Part shown: positions 13,253 to 24,770 of the stretch, piece after piece
How positions within the stretch are numbered: the stretch's first letter is position 1
Layout: each line of letters starts with the position of its first letter
Source of the DNA: Lucifuga dentata
Lineage: Eukaryota > Chordata > Actinopteri > Ophidiiformes > Bythitidae
Direction: 5' to 3'
Assembly (NCBI GenBank): GCA_014773175.1
Contig: VXCM01000822.1
Span: 62,001 to 126,000 of the forward strand
DNA: 64,000 nucleotides
The notes under the pieces: model-generated
What the model saw: the letters and a program-made list of their open reading frames with translations, nothing else
Database searches by the model: none
Told to the model about the DNA's origin: nothing
Program-made: the position numbers and the translations under genes

Positions 13253-13710
13253 TGACATCATGAACATCCTAAACCTCCCAAATGACATCTCTCATCCTCT
13301 ATTCACCCAGTTTCAACTTTTGAAACCTGACAGGCGTTACATAATTTCTTTAGTAATAAAGAATATCTTTAAGAGATCTTTCATCCCCAAAGCAATCCAA
13401 ATGCTGAACTCAAGTTCACTTCGAAGCTTTCCTCTTTATGTCTGTTTTATGTTGATGCATGTTGATGCATCAACAGAGATGCATACATACAAATTAATCT
13501 TTGTTTTTATTTTTTCTAATCTGTATGCATCTCTGTTGATTTTATGTATTGCTGAGCTGAAGACAATTTTCCACCTTGATGGAAAATTCAGCAAGTTTCC
13601 AGACATTGGAAACAATGTCTGGAAATTCTGTTCCAGTGTCTGTTCAAATGTTATTCTGTTCTATTCTATTCTATTCTATTCTATTCTATTCTATTCTATT
13701 CTATTCATTC
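13253..13710 (+). mobile_element. 5'-truncated LINE remnant: reverse transcriptase C-terminus, hairpin 3' UTR, ATTCT tail
   Basis: The frame at about 13272-13420 encodes ISHPLFTQFQ, RRYIISLVIKN and KRSFIPKAIQMLN, which resemble the extreme C-terminus of CR1/L2/Rex-type LINE ORF2 proteins. After it come strong hairpins (13469-13540; 13566-13627), and the segment finishes in a (TTCTA)n run at 13656-13707, like the short tandem tails of such LINEs. It looks 5'-truncated as usual for target-primed insertion. The family assignment is inferred from the short protein match. Confidence 0.5.
13469..13540. repeat. 18-bp perfect inverted repeat
   Basis: ATCAACAGAGATGCATAC at 13469-13486 pairs with GTATGCATCTCTGTTGAT at 13523-13540 across a 36-base loop. 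It lies in the 3' part of the LINE remnant, just upstream of two smaller hairpins. Confidence 0.85.
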
Positions 13711-14739
13711 CATACATACAGGCAGACAAACTCATTCACACCTACAGGTAGGTTAGAGTATCTAGTTCACCTAGCCTGCGTGTCTTTGTGTGAGGAATAC
13801 AGAGCATCCAGAGGAAACCACACAGACGTGTGTGTGTGTGTCTGTGTGTGTCATCTTTTTGTGTCAGCGTCAGACTTTGATTTGGTTTCTCTACTTTATG
13901 TCCAAGCTCTTCAGCTGAACTGTGGGACAGATGTGATGATGAAGAAAGGTGGACTACATGAAAAACTTGTAGATGGTGTGAGAGAAGAGAGTGTTCACTT
14001 GTGTGTGTTTTTATAGGTGTGACTACTATTCTCATACTTTCATTTAGATTACCACTTTGAGATTAAACAAATGCATCTCATTTAAGATTTCTTAGAGCAA
14101 ATACTTCCTTTGTTTCACCCTCATTGGTGTGTTGCTAGAGCTAATGTGTGAGCTCATTTACAGAGGATGTTTAGGGTTAATCACCAGCAGGATATTAATT
14201 GGTTAAAACCTGCTCCCATGTCTCTACCTGCAGGTCAGTCGGGGCAAAAACATCCAGGCTGATGTTTGGATAATGGAACAGGGTGGAAGAGGCGCTGGTG
14301 AACACATTCATGCTTGTATTCTGGATGCTACAGTTCAGGAAATGAGCATCATGCTAAGTGCTAAAAGCTTGGAAATACTTGGTTATGCTCAGCACAGCTA
14401 ATAATATCCTGTTGTGCAGACTTTACGCTGATAGTGGTAATGTGTGATCATTTTGCTTTTATTGTTCCGGTGACAGCCAATGTATCCTGGCGCAAAATCA
14501 TCATGTGTGTAACATATCAAATGTGATATGATATCCAAACATCTGATACAGTAACAGGTATTTCCAGATGTCCAAGGTCAAGTACGTGCACAGAATGTTC
14601 TTGTTTACCAGACTCTGGCTGTAAAATACATAAGATTTCAACAATTATTCTGAAGCTAAATTATAATTTCATTCAGTCTTTATTATGCAAAACTGTCTTT
14701 ATGTTATGTATGGATATGTTGGGCTAAAGTATATTCTAG

Positions 14740-14740
<1 letters not shown>

Positions 14741-14782
<42 letters not shown>
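14741..14782. repeat. (GAT)14 microsatellite
   Basis: Fourteen uninterrupted GAT units in intron 1. Confidence 0.95.
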
Positions 14783-14783
<1 letters not shown>

Positions 14784-15510
14784 TCATCTCCAGGCATTAA
14801 TTACAGTTGATTGAGAGTTAAACTTTATTTCTAACATTTGCAACTGGCTTATGTAATTTTTTTATTTTTTATTTGGTGGACTATAAATAAAGTGTCATTT
14901 TTTTCGTAGGCACTGTCAGATGGTGTGAGTGTGTGGAGATGTACTGTGAGGCTTAAGGTTGTTAAAATCCGTGGAGCAGCGGGTGTCTTGCATGTATATG
15001 TCTGCGTTCACAGTTTGTTGTGTCTAGTTAATATCTGATCCTGATCCCCATTTTGCAAGTAGAAGCTTAATAACATAACAATGGAACAGCTAACGTGTCG
15101 CAGTATGGCACGGCGTATCAGCTGATGGACAGCACTTTTCAAGCGGGTGCAACTCTGCTGTATGTTCTGACATTAACTACTTTTCCATCTGTGCCCGCAG
15201 CAGAAGTCTTTTGTGTGTGGCTGCTCGATACACAAGTGAGCATTTACAGAATGTGGGCATTTTCGTTTGAGGTCATGGATGCTGGATACCATTTATTTGC
15301 AACAGTCAATGCTAAATTCTTATATTTACTTTGTGAGTGGCATCAATGTTGGCACTCAGTGGCTCAAACTTACAGTTCCCACTTTCTTGCAAAATAAGCT
15401 TACTTTCAGCTATAGTGCAACTATAGCGACTTTGGAAGGAATGCTAAAGCTAGGTGAGCTAAGCCACTAAAGCTGCCCTTTTGGAAATTAAAGGTGGCAC
15501 GTGTGATACA

Positions 15511-15980
15511 AATGCTGCCTTCTTTGTAAACTCGTAATTTAGACTTGATTTAGACTTTCTTGGTCTTCTGACCAAGAAAAATAAAAGAAAATGGCCCTAA
15601 ATTCGGAGTTCTGTCTTGGAAGGTTGGACAAGCTTTCCAGACTCCAAGTTCAGTATTGGCATCATTTCAACAAGGCTGCTTACACCGTAGACAGTAATTT
15701 ATCTATTTATGAATCAATGTTAGAATTATTTTCTTTAAATCAGTCAGCCTACAGACACAGTAACATTAAACGTAACACTGGCAATGCAGTAGCTGTTTTG
15801 AAAAGGTAAATAGATCAAATGTTAAAAAGTAGCTTCTTTTGGTCCGACAGAGCCAACAAAACAAATATTTTTCATGGAGGCGTCTATGTTGTCTCCCACT
15901 TTGTTTAGCTCGAATGATGCTGGTCATAAATAACATACCTCTGAGTTACAGCTTCCCAGTTCTGAGTTCCAACAAACAAC
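15511..15980 (-). mobile_element. Family B inverted-repeat element, copy 1
   Basis: This segment starts AATGCTGCCTTCTTTG and aligns by eye, in reverse orientation, with the element at 17390-17851. Shared parts include TTCTGTCTTGGAA, ACAAGCTTTCC and TCTATTTAT. The far end is degraded. There is no coding capacity beyond chance ORFs. Confidence 0.55.
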
Positions 15981-17175
15981 CGACCAAGGAAGGAGGATGA
16001 AAGTTTAGGCCACTAATGTCTTGAACCCAAACATAAAATAAATGTGCTTGATAGGATTTTACTATTGATGCTGGCAGAACTCTACAATGGCATGTCAAAA
16101 ACAACTGGGTCATGAGACTCTGAAAGAGACTACAGGCCCCGAGAGAGATTTGTTCTGTGGGCTGTAATCAGACATCCCCCCTCATCCACCATCCCATCCT
16201 CACATCCCCCCAACATGGTCGCCACCTCTGTTGGCAAGACTGTTCTGTTATTCCAGGAAATTGCCAATGCTCCCCCCATAGCGAGGGCAGTGGAAGTGCT
16301 GTACCGGGGAGAGGGGATGGAGTTAGCGGAGGTGACGGGGAGGGCTGTTTGAGGAGGTCGAAAGGGTCGGCTGAAGAAAAGGCCTGTGGAGGTGGGGTGG
16401 GCGGGTTGCTTGTTAACTGGGGTGAATGAGTTCACGGCTAGCAGACGGTCAGTGAGAGATGCCACTGTTACTCCCTTGGTCACCCATGATGTGTTTCAGG
16501 CTACAAGCGCACACATAATGTGCGCTCGCTTCTGCACATGCTTGTGTTCAAACATTTAGATAACACATGCACGGCAGTGAGAAAGCAGGTGGGTGAGAGG
16601 ACTGGAGCCGTGCCCGGGTTTTTCTTCTTCCCCTCGTCTAGGTAATGTGTGCATGTGAAATAGGTGCCAACCTTTCCTCCAAAATTCATAAAAGAAACCT
16701 ATCAGCTACAGATCTGCCTGGTTAATCATTTAGCCATCCTAACAAAGGACTTCTTGTAAACATTGTCTTTGGGTGGCACAAGCTCAAGACAACAAAGCAG
16801 CCTTGATTGTAAAGCCGCAACCCAAATGCCACTGCAGCAAGACACAGCTCAGAAAGAAGCCTTAGCTTTTAAGAGCTGAGGTTTTAAGGATTTCATGCGT
16901 TCTGTGCACTGTTTGGTGTTGGTATCCAGACATGCAGGGAAGTGTCTATATCTGCATCCTGCATAGATCAGTTGAGCTCAGGGATCATTCTCCTCTCCAA
17001 TCCGCCTACTGTTGCTTTTGATGTTTTGAGCTCCGTGTGGATGCCTGGTTGCAATGCACAGCACGTTTAGCACCATGTCTCAGTATAACTTTAAGCATGC
17101 ATGCAATTCAGAGCACTTTTTAAAGTTTTAGACTTTGTACCCTGTGAGCATAATTTTCTTTTAAGTTCATAAACT

Positions 17176-17215
<40 letters not shown>

Positions 17216-17389
17216 TGTGGCTGAAAGTTTTGCTTTGTCACCAAGGCTTTTCTAGCCTTAAGGATGTTTCAGGTGCAAATACAGATGTAGTGCGAGAGAG
17301 CAAACTTGCTGAGTATTACTTTTTTTTTAATGTTGGCTATTATACTTTAATGTTGAAGTGGAGATGCAGAGGATAAGCTGGCAGAAAGT
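15981..17389. other. Intron 1, part 4: unique-looking sequence with a GA tract
   Basis: Bases 16130-16500 are G+C-richer and repeat-poor and may be a conserved non-coding block. A (GA)n run lies at about 17175-17215. No gene is recognised. Confidence 0.45.
17175..17215. repeat. (GA)n microsatellite
   Basis: GA run with a single interruption (AAAG). Confidence 0.9.
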
Positions 17390-17851
17390 AATGCTGCGTT
17401 CATTGTATCTCAGATCTGTGAAGTCGTAATATGGAATTATGTCATTTTTGATCACAGTGCATTCAAGCTAAACAAAGTGGGGACAACATGGACACCTCCA
17501 TGAAAAGTTTTATTTTATTGGCTCTGTTGGACCAAAAGAAGCTACATTTTAATGTTTATGAGCTATTTACCTTTTCAAAGAAGGTACTGCATTGTCAGAG
17601 TTATATGTTTAACCTGTTGATGTACATGCTGATTGATTTAAAGAAAATGTATCTAAACATTGATTTATAAATAGAGAAATTACTATTTACAGTGTGAGCA
17701 GCGATGTTGAAACAACGTCGATTCTGAACTCTGGGTTAGGAAAGCTTGTCTTGACTTTCCAAGACAGAATTCCGAGTTGATTGTTTTCTTTGATTTCTCC
17801 CATTCGAATGGTGGAAATTCCAAGTTTCGAGTTCAAAACGAACGCAGCATT
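17390..17851 (+). mobile_element. Family B inverted-repeat element, copy 2
   Basis: The ends AATGCTGCGTTCATTG (17390) and CGAACGCAGCATT (to 17851) are inverted repeats of about 13 bp. The element is about 460 bp and non-coding. A second, inverted copy lies 1.4 kb upstream. The superfamily cannot be settled from the ends alone. Confidence 0.6.
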
Positions 17852-20374
17852 GGAATGAATTCTCAAAACTCACAGCACTAGCTGATTTTTTTCACTTGTT
17901 TTGATAAAAGACAAAAATGATTTGATAAGGTGGAGATTCTGGCTGTGCACGCACACATGCATGGCTGTGTAGCCAAAAAGACAAACTCCTTCATGCAAGG
18001 ATGAGACAGCATGGCGAAGGGTGGGGAGAGCGAGTATTTTGGAGGTGTGGGAGGGATGTGGGGTTACTGGGGGGCTGCAACCAGATGCACCAGTGAGAGA
18101 GAGGAGGAGAGAGAGAGAGAGAGAGAGAGAGAAGGAGAGAGGGAGGGAAGGGGCAGAAGAACTGTTGTTGGATGATCAAAGGCTCCACAAATTGTGTCAC
18201 AGACATAGATGGAGAAGAATGGCATGGATGGTGTGACTTGCATTTTGATTTCCTTTAAGAGCTTTTTTTTGGGGGGGGTGTTTAAGAATGAGGGCCCTGT
18301 TTTGATCCCATTACAAACTTTTATCAGGTTACTCCTTCTAGAAGGAATGCAAAAGAGGGAATGACAGCTGGAGAAGGAAGTTTTACAGTTTATGGTTTTC
18401 TCACAGCTAAAACAAACGTGTATTAACACATAAGGAAACATTTTTCAGTTTCTCATTGTTTTTGTTTTTTACAGATTTTCATTGAACAATAGCCAGTTTT
18501 TGTTTTTTTAATGAAAAGATAAACTTAAAACAGTTGCCAGCCAGATTTCATTTTCCCATTAACCCAAGTGAAAAATGGACTGAAAATACAAACAAGCTGC
18601 TAATTATGCAACAGACTCCCTCGAAGTAAATAAAAATGGGTTAAAAAGTTCATCTGCTTCGTGTTTCCTACATCCACTTATTCTTTGTGGATTCCCCACC
18701 CCCACATTTTCATTTGTCATTATTGAAAATGAATATTTACATTTTTAATTAAAAAAAAATATCAAACACAAACCTAACGATCCTAATCCACATTTTATAG
18801 TGAGAGCTTTATAATCTGTATTACATTTGATGAAGTATTTAACAAGTGTGAATTAAATAAAATAAAAAAGGAAAAACTCAAAATAAATGTCAAAAAACAT
18901 TACGTTTATACTGGTAAACTGGCCATGATGGCGTTCACAGCAACAGAGAATTATACAAACCTTTTTCACGTTTTAAATTTAGCACGAGGCCAAACATGAA
19001 ACCAATGTTAACACATAATCATTATTATTTATTCACTATCAGTATAACTGTCTGAGCTGTGTGTGGTTTTAAACATTAGTTTGATCTACAGGTGTTTTGC
19101 AGAAAGGGCTGTGGGGGGATGGTGAAGGGGGTGTGTGGTCAGTTTGAGTGACAGGTGGAGTTCAAATCCCCACCAGGATTTCATTGAGAGTGTGGCCTGT
19201 GTAAGGGGATATTCATGTGAAAGGCTGCCTCCCCCAGGGGCAGCACAGGCAGGGCGGAACAAGAGCCGCCCCCTTGTGGCACTTAGGGGGCGCCGGATGT
19301 CCTTCACCCTAAACCCTGGGTACAGAAAAGTGGAGCAGCGGGTGTTTCCAGTGGGCTGAGCTTGTGTGTTGTGGGGCCTAGTGGGGAAAGCTAGAACAAG
19401 AGAGGATAGGCTGTGTCATTTTCTGAGTGTGTGTGTGTGTATGTGTGTGTACGTGCATTTACATTTGCATATGTGTTTGTGTTGCCTTTGTGCACATGGA
19501 TGCAGTAGCTGTGACCCACTTCACTAGAGCTCAGTCCAAAATCTCTCCCCATATGCTACCATGTGTACTATATTGTCGTTCCTCCATTTTATTTGTGTCT
19601 TAATTCGCTGAGAAATGTAACGCACTATAATGCTCTCAAAAATCCCCACGACACACACACAAAAAGAGTGATGTCCATTGCATGTTCTCTCAAAAAAATC
19701 CCTCTTTCATTTGCTGCTGAGATGACAGATATGTAAATTGTGGTTATGTGGCTCTACACATGCCGGTGGAGACAGAAAACGATGAGTCATAACCGCTCAG
19801 TATAGAATTCCTTATAGCGCACTCGTTATATAGGGAATGGTGAATAAGAGAATGAACATGGCAAAATGGCTCCATCTGAACAAGTTATTATGTCTTCTTT
19901 TTAGTCATTTTGTCATAGGAGTCTTAAAAATCTTAGTTTTAAGAACTTAAGGTTGTCTTCTTGTGCTTGTGCAGTAAAATCATTACAATGTTCCCAATAC
20001 AAATTTGCGTGTCTTAAAAATTTTCTAGAAGTGACATCAGGATCATGCTGATCCTGTTTATTTGAAGATCTGCTTGTGCACCTCCTAGAATTAGCATGAT
20101 GCACTAACTACAAAAACAATGGGGGCAATAATGTCAACTTTTGTCATATCAGCCATGCAGCCACAGTCAGTGCATTTATATAACCTTTAAAACTTTAATT
20201 CTTCAACAATTTGAACAAGTAATTTTTTTGTAAATGTAGTAGAAACACCATAATCAAAAGTAAATTGGCATAATCAAAGTTTTCATACTCCAACAGATCT
20301 AGGCTATGCAAATGTAAATAGATTTACTCAAGTATCTATTGTTTTATGATCAGAGTAAGCAATTTCCACATGCT
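17852..20374. other. Intron 1, part 5: mostly A+T-rich, no gene
   Basis: Contains a (GA)n run at about 18100-18135, a full-consensus TCF/LEF word GATCAAAGG at 18174-18182, and an A+T-rich stretch at 18600-19060. Bases 19080-19400 are G+C-rich without a recognisable element. No exon-like homology was found. Confidence 0.5.
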
Positions 20375-21031
20375 TTAAAGGACCATACCCCCCATTTTGC
20401 ATGTTTGAGCCTAATATATTCAATTTTCATACACGCAAGCTTACTGACAATCATTTCCTTTCCCAAAGCATATGACTGGAATGGCGAGTTAAATATTTTT
20501 TTCCTATCTTCCAGACCACCACTGGTTTCAGTTCATTCTGGTACGCTATTAAATTCAACTTGTTGATGCTTGAAACGTTCTTGGGATAGGTAATCCCAAT
20601 TATCGTGAACAAGATATATATTCAAGTTTTTTCAAAGTTTCGTAATTTTAGCATTTAAGCGCAATAAAAATTGCAGAGTGAATATATGTCTCCACAAGGA
20701 AATATAGTCCCAAAAGAAGATCTGTGTTTATCAAAAAATTTTAACGACCTTGACTTCATAATTTTGCGTAACTAGTAACAGGTGAAACATCGATTTTTAA
20801 GGTGGGTGAATATTTGATTTTGAAAGATTAAGAGATTTTGCAAAATATCGNGAAACATCGATTTTTAAGGTGGGTGAATATTTGATTTTGAAAGATTAAG
20901 AGATTTTGCAAAATATCGGTAAAGCTGAAATACAGTTTTATCTTTTGGGAAATGATTGTCAGTAACCTTACGCATATGAAAATTGACTACATTAAGCTCA
21001 AACATGCAAAATGGGTGGTATGGTCCTTTAA
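20375..21031 (-). mobile_element. Family A TTAA-flanked long-TIR element, copy 1
   Basis: It begins TTAAAGGACCATACC and ends GGTATGGTCCTTTAA. The termini are inverted over roughly 90 bp, including the TTTGAGCCTAATATATTCAA block and its complement. The inside runs opposite to the copies at 40195 and 57760. It has no transposase. Its length is inflated by a 67 bp duplicate around the N at 20851. Confidence 0.75.
20784..20918 (+). repeat. 67-bp duplicate around N at 20851
   Basis: Bases 20784-20850 equal 20852-20918. It lies inside family A copy 1. Confidence 0.88.
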
Positions 21032-21680
21032 GACCGCAGAATGCTTCCTCCAACATGCCTGTCAGAGTCGGAAAACCCCTTCCACTAGTCAGTTCGGGGG
21101 GTTCTGCGTCCGACAAGATTTGTAACTCTCCTCTTCCTACTACAAGTAGGAGGAGAGTTCACCTGAAGCAGGTGTGGGGAGGTATGAAAGTGGAGAGGGC
21201 TTTAATTTCTCTCTCTCTTTCTTTTCTCTCTGCCACTGTGTCTGTGACTGTCTGTCTCCACAGATAGAACTGAACCTGAAATTGAGCTCTGACATTCACA
21301 TTTATATCCCCATTTATAAGCGATTGGAGATCATAAAGAAGACACAGAATTCCTGTTAACAACCCCCCTCCAAAAAGGACAGTTTGTTCTGTTTTCTGTT
21401 TAAATGATTAATTGCATTGAGATTACACACCATCTCCTCCCCTCTCTATGACGGCGAGTTTTCGCTCCAGCTTCCAGTGTGGGAATTCTGAAAAGGTAAA
21501 ATACGGCAGATGTTGGATGAGGTCGCCAACCAAGTCAGAAGATAGATGCTGCTGCCTTTTCCTCATCTTGTGTACTTTCCGTCATACACTGAAGTCATGT
21601 TTAGTCGGTGAACAATGGAATCCTATTGATTCTGACCATGTATACAGCTTTCTCACTTTTTTTTTTTTTTTTTTTTTTGC
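21032..21680. other. Intron 1, part 6: unique sequence with pyrimidine tract
   Basis: Bases 21210-21240 form a CT-rich tract and 21659-21678 a T run. No gene or named element was seen. Confidence 0.45.
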
Positions 21681-22088
21681 CAGATCCTCTGATCTTTCAA
21701 AAACAAATGTTCAGGTGACACAACCATCTTAAGTTAAATGTTTTGCATGCTAACACTTAGGCACGATTGTAGAAGCCATGGTCATTTTGATTTCTCAGTA
21801 AAAGCCGTGTTCTCCTGGAACTATGTTCCCTGGTAGAGAAATATATTCTCTTCTGTGTATTGGATTAGTCAAATTAAGTAACTGACAAAAAATAATAACA
21901 GTGTGTGCTTCGCTGTGATGATTACCTATCTTAAGCACATTTCAAGTCTCACTGGAATGAATTGGCAGTCTGGAAGTCAGGAAAAACAATTGTAAAATGT
22001 ACCTTTCCAGAATTTTGTCTTGGAAAATGGTTGGCAGTAATATAATGTGTATACTGTGCGTGCAAAATAGCCATTATGATCCTTTTAA
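21681..22088 (+). mobile_element. Family A element, copy 2 (5' truncated)
   Basis: Shared family A blocks occur in order (GATCTTTCAAAAACAAATG, CTCCTGGAACTATGTTCCC, ATTACCTATCTTAAGCAC, GGCAGTCTGGAAG) up to a diverged end ATGATCCTTTTAA. The left terminus is missing and the element begins next to a T run. Confidence 0.6.
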
Positions 22089-22524
22089 GAAAATACGATT
22101 TATTCAATAACAGAATAACAAAATGGCTAAAGAATTAAGATGATCTGATTCTTGAAATAAGTAAATGCATCATATTTCCAGATCTTTACAGTATTTAGAT
22201 ACAGTATTTACAATCTGATCCACTTTTCAGACTAGTCAGCACCACCTAACAGACCAAATGCTTCACTAACACAAATCAAGACTGTTTTGAATTCCTTTTT
22301 TTCTCTCTTAACCAAACTGTGCTCCTTTTCCTTTGCTCCCCATCCCTGCATCCATTAAAGCCTCAGTAAAAAAAAAAAAAAAAAAAANAAAAAAAAAAAA
22401 AAAAAAAGGCCCTGTGCTGAGATAATGGTGCATTGGCCAGCCTCTAAAATAACAACATAGTTCACAACAACAACACAAGGCCTTTGGAGTGCAAGAGCCC
22501 CCTCACAATGGCCCAGTGTTCAGG

Positions 22525-22653
22525 ACCCGGGGCGCAGGCGGGGCTCCCTGCTGCCATCCAAGCTGTTAGACAAGCAGGACAGAGAGGTNACCCGGGGCGC
22601 AGGCGGGGCTCCCTGCTGCCATCCAAGCTGTTAGACAAGCAGGACAGAGAGGT
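22525..22653 (+). repeat. 64-bp duplicate around N at 22589
   Basis: Bases 22525-22588 equal 22590-22653. Confidence 0.88.
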
Positions 22654-22799
22654 CATAATCACACAGCCAGAGTGCTCCACTTCCTGGTCCCCTCACACAC
22701 TCTGAGAAACACAAACTACCACTCTACTGGACTTAGGTTCAGGTTTGATCACTGATGCTTGAACTTTTCCATCTCGACTTTCCACTTTTCTTCCATTTC

Positions 22800-22892
22800 A
22801 TTTCACAAGGAAATGCTGAACATTTTTTTTTTAATGCTAATTTGTCTGACAACTATAGCTACTAGTTACTTCATTGGTTCAGATTAACAGAT

Positions 22893-22931
<39 letters not shown>

Positions 22932-23200
22932 ACTTACAGTATGTTTGTCCGTCTTTGTTTCCTTGTTGCCTTCGTCCTTCATTCTTCCTTCCTGTCCTTC
23001 TGTCCTTTCCTATTTCAGTTTATCTGGTAAAATCCCTAAATCTGTGTATGAGATTTTCTCCCAATAGCTAAAATAAACTCTATTCTTCTTCAGTGAGTAC
23101 TTCTGATACTTATGAGTTTTTACTGTGATACGTGTTTATGTCTACTTAAATAAAATGTTGAATGCAGGACTTTCAGTATTTTCCATTATGGTATTACTAT
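22800..23200 (+). repeat. Family C repeat with TTTC/TTCC expansion
   Basis: Family C words (TAGCTACTAGTTACTTCATT, GAGTACTTCTGATACTTATG, GCAGGACTTTCAGTATTTT) surround a (TTTC)n run at 22892-22931 and a TTCC-rich stretch. Confidence 0.55.
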
Positions 23201-23904
23201 GTTTCCTTAAGGTATGGATCGAGACGGGGAGAGAGTCAGACTTTTCATGGATCACTCCTGCATGAATTCATTCCACTTTTCCCTTGACATTGTACTTAAA
23301 GGGCATCTCACATCAAATTCATAAATGCTACTTTAGTTGACTAGGATGTGTGGCATGCAGTGCAGAATTGTTTCGGTTTGTAGAATGATGATATATACGG
23401 GTGGGCAGGTCAGGATATGTATGTTGGATGCAAGTCTGAGTAGGTTATGCTCTTTTATCTTTGTCTTTCCCTTCAAATTTGGCATCCTGCAAAGGCTGCG
23501 AGGGAGAGAGTGCTTTGAAATTATCATACCAAATGTGTATGTAATGTGTACCTGTACTCCCTCCTTGCTCCTCCAGCCATAGGCTAATATCTACCTTCCA
23601 AACAGGCATCCAGAGCTCGGCTCACCACTCTCTACTTACTCGTGTTTGCCAGAGAAAAGCCGCTTTGTGAAAATGCATACTGATGCTGTAAAAATGGAGG
23701 GGGACAAGGTGACTGCACCTTTTGGATTTGTGGAAAGGTGTTTTGAGCCAGAGCAGCCTTGCTACATAATGATCTCTCCTTTAGTTTTATCAGCGCTATT
23801 ATGATTTTTTGGTCATATTCATAATGTGAGTGGGAGGTTGTAGGAGAAGGAACATTCAAGGATAAGTGATTGTATTTCTGAAGGTGCATTTCAGAATCTG
23901 TTTT

Positions 23905-23908
<4 letters not shown>

Positions 23909-23940
<32 letters not shown>
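23909..23940. repeat. (GT)n microsatellite
   Basis: About 16 GT units. Confidence 0.95.
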
Positions 23941-23941
<1 letters not shown>

Positions 23942-24229
23942 TAACATGTAGCCCTTACTGACTAATTCCTGGGTCCTTTTCCAAGAGGAACCTTTTGATG
24001 AATCAAGAACTTTACCTGCATTTTGATTGTTGGAGCCAGGTTCTAAACTTGGGGCTGTACCTTCCACCTTGAAAACGAGTTCCTGCTCTCTGATGGTACT
24101 TTCCAGTGACCAGGAAATGCAAAAGCAAATGTTTTGAAGGAACTTTTAGTTTATGAGGTTGTTCCTTTAAGTTCTTGTGACTGTCTGGTCGAAAAGCTCT
24201 GTTAGAATCTGGTCCTCCTCACTGCCTCT

Positions 24230-24770
24230 GCACTATTAAAGCACAAAGCTGGTGGTAGAGGATTCAATGTCCTCATCAGGTTTCATCCTAAAGGCAGAAA
24301 GAAAAGATGGCCCACCGTGGAGCTCCAGTACGGCACACGTTGTCCACATTCCTTCCCTCTGACACTTCCATTGACATACTCATTTGCATTTGACCCCTTT
24401 ACTCTTAGCTAAGTCCTCCAAAAACCCTTTAGGTCAGGGGCTTGACCTCTGGGCCCTGTGGCATTGAAGTAACTAGGCGCCTTCTGACTGTCTCTTCAAT
24501 TGGCTTGCTGCACGACTTGCCTGCTCCCAAAGTGATGAAGTGGGGTTCAAAGGTCGGGGGTCACCAGAGGGAGAAGGGTATCTTGGGTCATCTGCAGTGG
24601 CCCTGAGGCCAGAGTGACCAAGGGCCTGGCGCCACAGTGCAGGCTTATTGGGGTGCTTTGGTCATTGGGTTAATAGGATAAGTGGCCCGCAGGTCATTTT
24701 GGTCCAGTTCTAATGCTAATACAGGAGCTGCTCTTTGCTCCGTTGCCATGGTAGAGAATAGAGCCTGGAT
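24230..24770. other. Repeat-poor island with clustered AGGTCA half-sites
   Basis: This G+C-balanced stretch lacks visible repeats. It contains a perfect inverted pair AGGTCA-6-TGACCT at 24431-24448, an imperfect direct pair with 1-bp spacing at 24551-24563 (AGGTCG G GGGTCA) directly preceded by GGGTTCAA, and another AGGTCA near 24690. These resemble nuclear-receptor half-sites. It may be an intronic enhancer; this is inference. Confidence 0.35.

Larger units (their letters stand above)
13147..13825 (-). repeat. Dispersed teleost repeat, split by a LINE insertion
   Basis: The parts at 13147-13252 (ending CTAATGCTAAC) and about 13713-13825 (containing CTCATTCACACCTACAGG and CACCTAGCCTGCGTGTC) are the two sides of one widespread fish repeat. 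Its other-orientation relative is at 49118-49515. The intact form reads straight through at this point, so the 13253-13710 segment was inserted into it. Confidence 0.6.
11877..15510. other. Intron 1, part 3: repeats and unique stretches
   Basis: This contains the family A fragment at about 12775-13020, a nested LINE in an older repeat (13147-13825), and a (GAT)n run at 14741-14782. Bases 11880-12500, 14040-14730 and 14800-15510 hold no gene or element I can identify; small ORFs there have no recognisable similarity. Confidence 0.5.
22089..24230. other. Intron 1, part 7: repeats, two N-type duplications
   Basis: Bases 22367-22407 are poly-A with an N at 22388, and 22525-22653 a 64 bp duplicate around an N. 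A family C repeat lies at about 22800-23200. (GT)n is at 23909-23940. Bases 23970-24180 include AGGAACT/AGTTCCT words also seen at about 25840-25960, perhaps an old MITE. No gene was found. Confidence 0.5.

Noticed and set aside
22525..22653. True GC-rich tandem duplication
   Set aside because: One of the single-N duplicates of near-constant length; treated as contig overlap.
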